Shown here one piece after another: positions 6,175 through 12,342 of a stretch of 12,342 bases of DNA; within the stretch, counting starts at the first letter, position 1, and each line of letters starts with the position of its first letter. This DNA comes from Deltaproteobacteria bacterium (GTDB lineage Bacteria; Myxococcota_A; Polyangia; Polyangiales; Ga0077539): the NCBI GenBank assembly GCA_947494865.1, contig CANMAT010000041.1, positions 1-12,342 of the forward strand. Reading direction: 5' to 3'. The notes under the pieces are model-generated. The model did not search any database. It saw only the letters and a list, made by a program, of their open reading frames with translations, and was not told the origin of the DNA. The position numbers and the translations under genes were made by a program.

Positions 6175-7743
6175 ATGACCACGCTCCTCTGGCAGCACAC
6201 GGCCACGCAGCTCTCGGCGCTGATGGCGCGCGGCGAGGTCTCGTCGCGCGAGGTCGTCGACGCGCACCTCGACCGCATCGCGTCCGTCGACGGCGCGGTC
6301 AACGCGTTCACCGAGGTGTTCCGCGAGCGCGCCCGCGCCGACGCCGAGCGCATGGACGCCGAGCGCGCGAAGGGCCGCGCGCGCGGCCCGCTGCATGGCC
6401 TCCCGGTGAGCGTGAAGGAGTGCTTCGACCACGAGGGCCTCGTCACCACGCTGGGCATCCCCTCATGGAAGGGCCGCGTTGCCGCGCGCGACGCGGCCAT
6501 GGTGACCGCGCTGCGCGAGATGGGCGCGGTGATCCTCGGGCGCACCAACCTCTCGCAGACGATGCTCTTCTCCGAGAGCCGCAACCCCGTGTACGGGCAG
6601 ACGGCCAACCCGTTCAGCCTCGCGCACACCCCCGGCGGCTCGTCGGGCGGCGAGGCGGCGGCCATCGCGGCGGGCATGTCTCCCCTCGGGGTCGGCACCG
6701 ACATCGGCGGCAGCATCCGATCGCCCGCGCACTTCTCGGGCATCGCGGGGCTCAAGCCCACGCTCGATCGACTGCCGTCGCGCGGCCAGCGCTCGGCCCT
6801 CGCGGGGCAGGAGGTCGTGCGCAGCATGGGCGGCCCCATGGCGCGCACCACGGCCGACCTGGTGATGTTCCTCCGCGCGCTCGACCCCGCCCGCATGACG
6901 GCGCTCGACGCGCGCGTGCCCCCCATCGCGTGGGAAGACCCCGGCGCCGTCGACCTCTCGAAGCTCCGCGTGGGCTTCTACACCGACGACGGGCTGCTGT
7001 CGGCCTCGCGCGCGATCGTGCGCGCCGTCGACCGCGCCCGCGACGCTCTCGAAGACCGCGGCTGCCGCGTGACGCCGTTCACCCCGCCCGACGTCGCCCG
7101 CGTGATTGGTGACTACCTCGCCGCCCTCAGCGCCGACGGTGCGAAGACCCTCCAGGCGGCCGTGGGCGACCCGCGCGACCTCGAGCCGGTGCTCGTGCCC
7201 CTGTGGAAGCTCGCGCAGCTCCCCGACGGCGCGCGCCGCGCGCTGGCCAGCGTCGCCGAGCTCGCGGGCCAGGGCCGCAGCGCGTCGGTGCTGCGCGCGC
7301 TCGGAGAGAAGTCGGTGGCCGACCTGTGGCGCCTCACCGATCGCATCCGCGGGGCGCGCGCGGCGCTCCTCGACACGCTCGACGCGAGCGGCATCGACGT
7401 GATCCTGTGTCCCGCCTATGCGACGCCCGCCCTGCCCCACGGCATGTCGAAGAACTTCACCCTCGCCTCGTCGTCGGCCATCTTCTGGAACATTCATCAG
7501 TTTCCCGGCGGCGTGGTGCCCGTCACCCGGGTGCGCGCCGACGAGACCGTGCGCAAGCCCTCGCGCGACCTCGTCGAGCGCCACGCGGCGAAGGTCGACG
7601 CGCAGAGCGAGGGCCTGCCCGTAGGCGTTCAGGTCGTGGGGCGCCCGTGGGCCGAGGCCACCGTGCTCGCGGTGATGGAGGCCATCGAAGCGTCGGCCAA
7701 GGGCGATCCCTCCTACCCCCACACACCCGTCACGCCGCGCTAG
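6175..7743 (+). CDS. Amidase-signature hydrolase, FAAH-like
   Basis: The 522-residue protein belongs to the amidase signature family, which uses a Ser-cisSer-Lys triad to hydrolyse amide bonds. Visible residues are Lys81 in PVSVKECF, Ser156 in TPGGSSGGE and Ser180 in GTDIGGSIR. The spacings Lys-to-Ser (75) and Ser-to-Ser (24) equal those of mammalian fatty-acid amide hydrolase (Lys142, Ser217, Ser241). The surrounding motifs (NPVYGQTANP, SPLGVGTDIGG, GLPVGVQVVGRPW) also resemble FAAH more than GatA. No signal peptide or membrane anchor is visible, so it is probably cytoplasmic. The start ATG follows CAGGAG, and only eight bases separate it from pncB. That neighbour makes nicotinamide or another nicotinate amide an attractive substrate, but this is inference. 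Other amides, including lipid amides, are equally compatible. It is unlikely to be GatA, as no gatB or gatC is adjacent. Confidence 0.9.
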   Translation: MTTLLWQHTATQLSALMARGEVSSREVVDAHLDRIASVDGAVNAFTEVFRERARADAERMDAERAKGRARGPLHGLPVSVKECFDHEGLVTTLGIPSWKGRVAARDAAMVTALREMGAVILGRTNLSQTMLFSESRNPVYGQTANPFSLAHTPGGSSGGEAAAIAAGMSPLGVGTDIGGSIRSPAHFSGIAGLKPTLDRLPSRGQRSALAGQEVVRSMGGPMARTTADLVMFLRALDPARMTALDARVPPIAWEDPGAVDLSKLRVGFYTDDGLLSASRAIVRAVDRARDALEDRGCRVTPFTPPDVARVIGDYLAALSADGAKTLQAAVGDPRDLEPVLVPLWKLAQLPDGARRALASVAELAGQGRSASVLRALGEKSVADLWRLTDRIRGARAALLDTLDASGIDVILCPAYATPALPHGMSKNFTLASSSAIFWNIHQFPGGVVPVTRVRADETVRKPSRDLVERHAAKVDAQSEGLPVGVQVVGRPWAEATVLAVMEAIEASAKGDPSYPHTPVTPR

Positions 7744-7753
7744 AGTCCCGGCC

Positions 7754-9598
7754 GTGAAGCGCCCTCACTCGCTCGTCGCCGCGCTCGCCCTCGCGGGCTG
7801 CGGCTCGTCGACGCAACCGCCGCCGCCCGCCGACGTGGTCGACGTCTCGGCGCACGTCCACGACGCCGTGAGCCCCGACGTCGCGCCCTCCGACGTCACC
7901 GACGCCCGCCCCATGAGCGACGTGGCCTCGCGCTGCGTGAACGGTGTGGCGCTCCCCTACCCCGACGCGCCCGCACGCATCGACGAGCTCCGCCCCCTGC
8001 CCGACCTTCGCTTCGACACCGCCGCTGGGGTCGCCGCCCTCCACGATTTCTACGCGCCCTGCGCGACGGCGCCGCAGGTCCTCCTGATCCGCACGCTCAC
8101 ATCGTGGTCGGGGCCCTCGCAGCACGCGGCCGCTCACACGCAGCGCCTCCTCGCGCACCCGCAGGCCGACCGCGTCGCGCTCCTCGACCTGCTCGCCCTC
8201 GGCCCCGACAACCTGCCCGCCACGCGCGACGACCTCACCGCCTGGCGCGCCCGCTACGACGCCGCCCCCACTGCGCTCGCGATCGACCCGCAGTACCGCT
8301 TCAACCCTCTTTATTTGAGCGTCGGCGAGCTGCCGCTCTACGTCTTCGTCGACACGCGCAGCATGCGGGTCGCGCGCGTTCTCACGCGCCCGTCGAGCGC
8401 CGAGCTCGAGGCCGCCATCACCGCTGCGCTCGCTTCGATCGACGGACTCCCGCGCCCTCGCACACCGCCCGCGGAGCCCCTCGTCGACGGTCGCTTCACG
8501 CGCGACGAGTGGGAGATGATCCAGGCGATGGCGCCGCTCCCCGCGGTGCCCGCTGACCCGACCAACCGCGTCGCCGACGACACGCGCGCCGCGCGCCTCG
8601 GCGAGTCCCTCTTCAACGACGCGGGGCTGTCGTCATCGAGCACGGTCTCGTGCGCCACCTGTCACGCAGCGGCCACGCTCTTCACCGACGCGAGGCCGCA
8701 AGGCGTGGGCGTCCGCCCCGGTGATCGCAATACACCAACGGTGCTCTTCGCCCCCCACGCGCGCTGGAGCTTCTGGGACGGCCGCGCCGACACCCTCTGG
8801 GCGCAGGCCCTCGGCCCCGTCGAGAACCCCGCCGAGATGGCCTCGACGCGCCTCGCCGTCGCGCACCGTATCGCCGACCGCTACGCCGCCGCGTACACCG
8901 AGCTCTTCGGCCCGCTCCCGCCGCTCGGCGACGCCACACGCTTCCCCGCGGCGGGCATGCCTGGCGACCCCCGCTGGGAGACGATGACCTCCGACGACCG
9001 CGACGCCGTGAACCGCGTGTTCGTCAACATGGGGAAATCGATGGCGGCCTTCGAGCGCACGCTCTCGTACGCCCCCTCGGCGCTCGACCGCTACGCCGCG
9101 GGCGCGATGACCGCGCTCACCGTTTCACAGCGCGACGGGCTCAAGCACTTCTTTGTAGGCGGCTGCGTGCAGTGCCACCACGGGCCGCTCCTCAGCGACG
9201 GCGCCTTTCACAACATTGGCTTCGCCACGGGGCGCACCGACGGCATGCCTGACCGCGGCCGCATCGACGCGATCGCCGCCCTCATGGCGTCGCCGTTTCG
9301 CAGCGACGGCGCCTACAGCGACGATCGCACCGTCGGCGCTCACCTCACGCGCATCGTGAGCGATCCCTCGCAGCTCGGGCAGTTTCATACCCCCTCGCTG
9401 CGCGGCGTCGCGCGCACCGGCCCGTGGGGTCACGGCGGCACGTTCCCGTCGCTGGCAGAGGTGATTCGCCACTATGCAAGGGGCCTCTCGATGCCTCCCC
9501 TGGAGGGCAGCGCGGGCACGCGCGACCTGCACCTGCCGAGCTTTCACCAGGACGACGGCACCGTGCTCCCGATGGTCAACCTGCTCAACGCGATGTGA
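7754..9598 (+). CDS. Di-haem MauG/CcpA-type peroxidase lipoprotein with redox-dead thioredoxin-like domain
   Basis: The protein has 614 residues and starts with GTG, ten bases after the amidase stop. It has a lipoprotein signal (MKRPHSLVAALALAGC, lipobox LAGC, Cys16). An Asp/Val/Pro linker (about 25-58) follows. Residues about 85-228 look like a thioredoxin/redoxin fold: a strand (QVLLIRTLT), WSGPS at 118-122 where thioredoxins have WCGPC, and a cis-Pro candidate at 194 in GELPLYVFVD. Both redox cysteines are serine, so the fold should not do dithiol chemistry. Residues about 250-614 form a di-haem cytochrome c peroxidase domain with CATCH (300-304), FWDGRAD, and CVQCHH (471-476). Near the C-terminus, PWGHGGTF (557-564) stands where classical enzymes have a Y/F-M-H-x-G motif with an axial Met. 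Expected location is periplasmic, lipid-anchored. It may reduce peroxide or oxidise a protein or small molecule. The stop is three bases from the convergent gene. Confidence 0.9.
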   Translation: MKRPHSLVAALALAGCGSSTQPPPPADVVDVSAHVHDAVSPDVAPSDVTDARPMSDVASRCVNGVALPYPDAPARIDELRPLPDLRFDTAAGVAALHDFYAPCATAPQVLLIRTLTSWSGPSQHAAAHTQRLLAHPQADRVALLDLLALGPDNLPATRDDLTAWRARYDAAPTALAIDPQYRFNPLYLSVGELPLYVFVDTRSMRVARVLTRPSSAELEAAITAALASIDGLPRPRTPPAEPLVDGRFTRDEWEMIQAMAPLPAVPADPTNRVADDTRAARLGESLFNDAGLSSSSTVSCATCHAAATLFTDARPQGVGVRPGDRNTPTVLFAPHARWSFWDGRADTLWAQALGPVENPAEMASTRLAVAHRIADRYAAAYTELFGPLPPLGDATRFPAAGMPGDPRWETMTSDDRDAVNRVFVNMGKSMAAFERTLSYAPSALDRYAAGAMTALTVSQRDGLKHFFVGGCVQCHHGPLLSDGAFHNIGFATGRTDGMPDRGRIDAIAALMASPFRSDGAYSDDRTVGAHLTRIVSDPSQLGQFHTPSLRGVARTGPWGHGGTFPSLAEVIRHYARGLSMPPLEGSAGTRDLHLPSFHQDDGTVLPMVNLLNAM

Positions 9599-9601
9599 CT
9601 G

Positions 9602-10402
9602 CTACGGCGTGTGCACCGGGTCGGGCTCGCCGTAGCGCGGCATCGGCAGCGGCGCGGGCGTCGAGACGCGATCGGCGGGGAGCATCCCCGCGAGGTCGCC
9701 GATCACCGCGTCAGTCTCGTCGGCGAAGACGCTCTCGCGCCCATACACCGTGTAAACACGCACCGTGCGACCGAGGGCGGGCACATACAGATCGGGGTCG
9801 CGACGCAGGGTCACCGGTCGCAGCGTCTCGAGCAGCTCGCGCATGTCGAGCACGTGCTCGCGCACGGCCCCGCCGGGCTGCAGATGCGCGCGACGAATCC
9901 ACGGCGTGAGGGTACCGCGCCCAGGACCGATCACGACGGACGGCCTCTCGCCTCGAAGAATCTCATAGGTGCGCGGCCCACCCGATACGCGGCGGGTGAT
10001 GGTCACCTCGGGGCCGCGCAGCTCATACCGTCGAATGTCTGCGTTGCCGTCGGAGCGTGACACCCCGGGAATGGTCATGCGCTTCCAGGCGCGCAGGGGG
10101 AGCATCTCGCGGTCGTAGACCACCTCGACGTCGGACGACTGCCGCAGCCACTCTTGCCGCGCCGTGAGAACGAAGAGGCAATCGCGTCGGCGCAGCTCGA
10201 AGCGCTCAACCACCGAGGGCTCGTTCGCAGTGGGCCCTGCGCGGAGGGAGCCCGCAGCAAGAGCCTCGCCCTCAGCCGTGCCGCCATCGGAGCACGACGG
10301 ATACGGAAGCTCTTGAACGGTGGCAACAGACACATGCTTACGCCTGCACCCGGCGCTCACCAACAGTGTAAACGCGGTGAGCAGCGCGCGTGTGAGTTTC
10401 AT
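9602..10402 (-). CDS. Lipoprotein of unknown function, downstream of the oxidase operon
   Basis: The protein has 266 residues from the ATG at 10400-10402. It has a clear lipoprotein signal (MKLTRALLTAFTLLVSAGC, lipobox SAGC, Cys19) followed by a basic patch (RRKH). The mature part is soluble, with a beta-rich pattern in the middle (SDVEVVYDREMLPLRAW, VTITRRVSGGPRTYEILRGE) and a C-terminal part ending in a Pro-rich tail. Two mature cysteines (Cys37 and Cys75) could form a disulfide. No haem, copper or catalytic motif is seen and I do not recognise a family. It starts 59 bases after ctaF on the same strand, so it may be the last gene of the oxidase operon, but that does not establish a role in oxidase assembly. 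The bases just before the ATG are pyrimidine-rich and show no Shine-Dalgarno. Confidence 0.75.
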   Translation of the reverse strand: MKLTRALLTAFTLLVSAGCRRKHVSVATVQELPYPSCSDGGTAEGEALAAGSLRAGPTANEPSVVERFELRRRDCLFVLTARQEWLRQSSDVEVVYDREMLPLRAWKRMTIPGVSRSDGNADIRRYELRGPEVTITRRVSGGPRTYEILRGERPSVVIGPGRGTLTPWIRRAHLQPGGAVREHVLDMRELLETLRPVTLRRDPDLYVPALGRTVRVYTVYGRESVFADETDAVIGDLAGMLPADRVSTPAPLPMPRYGEPDPVHTP

Positions 10403-10461
10403 GTGCGTGACGATGGGACGAGAGAGGAGGTACCGCTAGGTCCGAGCGCGAGAATCGCGAC

Positions 10462-10980
10462 TCAGTGGTGCGCGGGCGCGGCGGGCGCGTCGTGCCCGGC
10501 GGCGGGTGCGGCATGATCCGCTGCGGCAGCGCCGTGCGCACCGGTGGCGCCGTGCTCAGGCGTCACGATCGGCGTGAACCCACCCGGAGCTGCTTCACCG
10601 TTGCGAGCATACACCGTAACCCCGTTCGAGGGATCAATGCGGCCGCGCATCGAAAGATCATCGAGGGTGAAGAAGATGAATACGCCGAGGAAGACGAACG
10701 CCGAAATAAAGATCACCGTGTTGAACGGCTTCTCGTGGCGCAGGTGCATAAAGAACGTCGCGACGAGGCCGGCCTTCACCGTCGCCACGAGCATGGCGAC
10801 GAAGGTGTTGGCAGAGCCCAGGTCGACGCGCGACACCGCCACCGTGATGATCGTGAGGACGATCAGCGCCGAGAAGATGCCGACGAGGAACTTCGTGTCG
10901 GAGATGTGCGCGTGGATGTCCCACTCCTCGTGGTCTTGGCCGTGCGCCTGATCGTGCGGTTCGTTTGTGTGAGTGCTCAT
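10462..10980 (-). CDS. ctaF: Cytochrome c oxidase subunit IV (ctaF/coxD type)
   Basis: This small membrane subunit belongs to the bacterial haem-copper oxidase (COX4_pro family) and is thought to help stability or assembly. The protein is 172 residues from the ATG at 10978-10980. The frame is open further up to 11094, but that part overlaps ctaE and is not subunit IV-like. Three membrane segments are visible at about 31-50 (FLVGIFSALIVLTIITVAVS), 59-79 (containing VKAGLVATFFMHL, the family hallmark) and 87-106 (FNTVIFISAFVFLGVFIFFT). The N-terminus is His-rich. The C-terminal 30 residues are a His/Ala/Pro tail ending AHH, longer than usual for the family, and could bind metal or be disordered. 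The start is one base after the ctaE stop (TGA-G-ATG), so translation is probably coupled. Confidence 0.88.
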   Translation of the reverse strand: MSTHTNEPHDQAHGQDHEEWDIHAHISDTKFLVGIFSALIVLTIITVAVSRVDLGSANTFVAMLVATVKAGLVATFFMHLRHEKPFNTVIFISAFVFLGVFIFFTLDDLSMRGRIDPSNGVTVYARNGEAAPGGFTPIVTPEHGATGAHGAAAADHAAPAAGHDAPAAPAHH

Positions 10981-10981
10981 C

Positions 10982-11716
10982 TCAGCCCACCAGGTAGAGC
11001 AGGGGAAAGAGATAGATCCAGACGAGGTCGACGAGGTGCCAGTAGAGCGCGCCGATCTCGACCGCGGTGAAGTACCCCTTGCTGAAGTCGCCACGCATGT
11101 TGCGCATGAGGACCCAGCTCAGCACGCCGATGCCCACGAGCACGTGAACGCCGTGGAGGCCGGTCATCATGAAGTAGATGGCAAAGAACATGTGAGCGCG
11201 GGTCGAGAGCCCGTGCACCGCCGCGGGGAGCACAGCGGCTCCGCCACCGACGCAGTGGTCGCCGAACCAGGGGTGACCGAAGCAACGGCCAGGGAGGAGC
11301 CCGTGGTCGAGCTTGGCCGTGTACTCGAGGTACTTGATGCAGAGAAAGCCGAAGGCGCAGAGCAGCGTAAGCACCAGGTAGCGAGAGGTGCCCTTGCGGT
11401 CACCCACCTGCGACTGGCGCACGGAGAGGGCCGCCGTGAGGCTGCTGAACAGCAGTACGATCGTGTTCACCGCCCCGAGGCGCCAGTTCAGGTGTTCGTG
11501 CGCCTGATGGAACATCTGCGGCTCCTGGCCGCGGAAGATCGCATAGGCGACGAAGAGCCCGCCGAACATGAGGATCTCGGTGCAGATGAAGATCCACATG
11601 CCGAGCTTCGCCGTGTCGAACTGCTGGGCGGGCGAGTCGAAATGGTGCGCCAGCCACTTCGGGTGTTCGTGCCCGTGGGAGGCGGCAGCGTGTTCGGTGG
11701 AGGAGGCCGTGCTCAT
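10982..11716 (-). CDS. ctaE: Cytochrome c oxidase subunit III
   Basis: This is the membrane subunit III of the aa3/caa3 oxidase. It stabilises the catalytic subunit I during proton uptake. The protein has 244 residues with a His-rich N-terminus and five membrane segments, starting near residues 38-61 (LGMWIFICTEILMFGGLFVA), 82-98, 113-130, 175-203 and 222-243. Family landmarks are GMWIFICTEILMFGG, LNWRLGAVNTIVLL, AHMFFAIYFMMTGLHGVHVL and YWHLVDLVWIYLFPLLYL. The five-helix form, lacking the first two helices of mitochondrial COX3, is usual for many bacteria. An external loop of about 35 residues (138-172) carries Cys145 and Cys155, which could pair. The gene follows ctaD by 46 bases and is one base before ctaF, the standard ctaD-ctaE-ctaF order. 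Confidence 0.95.
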   Translation of the reverse strand: MSTASSTEHAAASHGHEHPKWLAHHFDSPAQQFDTAKLGMWIFICTEILMFGGLFVAYAIFRGQEPQMFHQAHEHLNWRLGAVNTIVLLFSSLTAALSVRQSQVGDRKGTSRYLVLTLLCAFGFLCIKYLEYTAKLDHGLLPGRCFGHPWFGDHCVGGGAAVLPAAVHGLSTRAHMFFAIYFMMTGLHGVHVLVGIGVLSWVLMRNMRGDFSKGYFTAVEIGALYWHLVDLVWIYLFPLLYLVG

Positions 11717-11762
11717 GAGCGTGTTTCCAGCGTTGCGGAGGGGTGACCTGGGAGAGTGTCGA

Positions 11763-12342
11763 TCACGCCTTCTTGGGCGCGTCCTCGGGGAAGCCGTCGA
11801 ACAGCTCCTCGTCGGTGGTGAGATGATAGTCGTACGGGCCGCGGGTGATGGTGGGAACCTCGCGGAAGTTGGCGAGCACGGGGGGCGACTCGCTCGCCCA
11901 CTCGAAGCCCGCGGAGCCCCAGGGGTTGGGGGGAGCCTTCGGGCCCGAGCGAAGCGACTTGATGAGCACGTAGGCGTACACGATAAAGCCTACGCCGAGG
12001 ATCCACGAGCCCACCGTCGAGAAGGCGTGGTACGGGCGAAACTCGGGGAGGTAGTCGTAGTAACGACGGGGCATCCCGCGCGACCCCATGATGAACTGGA
12101 CGAGGAAGGTCGCATTGAAGCCAACGAAGACAAAGGCGAACGAGACCTTCGCGAGGGTCTCATCGTACATCTTGCCCGCGATCTTGGGCCACCAGTACAG
12201 AAGTCCGCCGAGGAAGGCCATCACCGTGCTGCCCATCATCACGTAGTGAAAGTGGGCCACGACGAAGTAGGTGTCGTGAAGGTGAATGTCAGTCGCGAGC
12301 GTGCCGAGGAAGAGCCCCGTCAGGCCACCGATCGTGAACTGA
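11763..12342 (-). CDS. ctaD: Cytochrome c oxidase subunit I, C-terminal part (5' end outside window)
   Basis: This is the catalytic subunit of the haem-copper oxidase, which reduces oxygen to water and pumps protons. Only the last 192 residues are present. The frame runs from the right edge, and the GTG at 12258-12260 is internal. The visible part opens with FTIGGLTGLFLGT and DIHLHDTYFVVAHFHYV. The histidines in AHFHYV are the haem a3 ligand (first) and the low-spin haem ligand (second). Further membrane segments are GSTVMAFLGGLLYWWP, VSFAFVFVGFNATFLVQFIM and VGSWILGVGFIVYAYVLI. The soluble tail has NPWGSAGFEWASESPP and GPYDYHL, the normal end of this subunit, then an acidic-to-basic end (PEDAPKKA). 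Copper ligands, the N-terminal half and subunit II lie beyond the window. Confidence 0.97.
   Translation of the reverse strand, partial: QFTIGGLTGLFLGTLATDIHLHDTYFVVAHFHYVMMGSTVMAFLGGLLYWWPKIAGKMYDETLAKVSFAFVFVGFNATFLVQFIMGSRGMPRRYYDYLPEFRPYHAFSTVGSWILGVGFIVYAYVLIKSLRSGPKAPPNPWGSAGFEWASESPPVLANFREVPTITRGPYDYHLTTDEELFDGFPEDAPKKA

Noticed and set aside
6463..7722. Minus-strand frame of 419 codons opposite the amidase
   Set aside because: It is an antisense shadow of low-complexity composition. The amidase triad and motifs lie on the plus strand.
10447..10459. Small hairpin CGCGA-GAA-TCGCG just after ctaF as a terminator
   Set aside because: The stem is only five bases with no T-run, so it is expected by chance in this GC content.

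Overview
The window is about 70% GC. Codon third positions in the real genes are almost all G or C, so most long reading frames on the opposite strand are artefacts. Three predicted lipoproteins, low-complexity Asp/Ala/Val/Pro linkers after export signals, a cysteine-rich secreted protein and a ctaD-ctaE-ctaF oxidase operon suggest a Myxococcota (delta-proteobacterial) chromosome, perhaps of the Polyangiales/Sandaracinus type. That placement is inferred from protein style, not from a marker gene. I see no rRNA, tRNA, CRISPR array, insertion sequence or integrase.

Left part (1-3428): the C-terminal end of a secreted 17-cysteine protein faces a minus-strand pair. The pair is a lipoprotein of the pectate-lyase type (parallel beta-helix, repeat-rich linker) followed by a small exported protein with barrel-like beta strands. 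A 369-base spacer without a convincing gene then separates the minus-strand lyase from a plus-strand gene series.

Middle part (3798-9598, plus strand): an unrecognised 277-residue protein; nicotinate phosphoribosyltransferase (pncB, human-like type); an amidase-signature hydrolase whose catalytic triad spacing matches fatty-acid amide hydrolase; and a di-haem MauG/CcpA-type peroxidase lipoprotein with an N-terminal thioredoxin-like domain in which the redox CGPC is SGPS. The last three genes are spaced by 8 and 10 bases and look co-transcribed. Just before pncB, a TTCACA-17-TATACC promoter candidate is overlaid by a perfect 8+8 inverted repeat, which looks like an operator for an NAD-metabolism repressor. 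One reading is a nicotinate/NAD salvage operon in which the amidase releases nicotinate from an amide. The peroxidase may only be a neighbour.

Right part (9602-12342, minus strand): an aa3/caa3-type cytochrome c oxidase operon is read from the right edge. It holds the ctaD C-terminus with the haem-ligand HFH, ctaE, and ctaF with a His/Ala-rich tail, followed by a lipoprotein of unknown function. That lipoprotein ends three bases from the convergent peroxidase gene.
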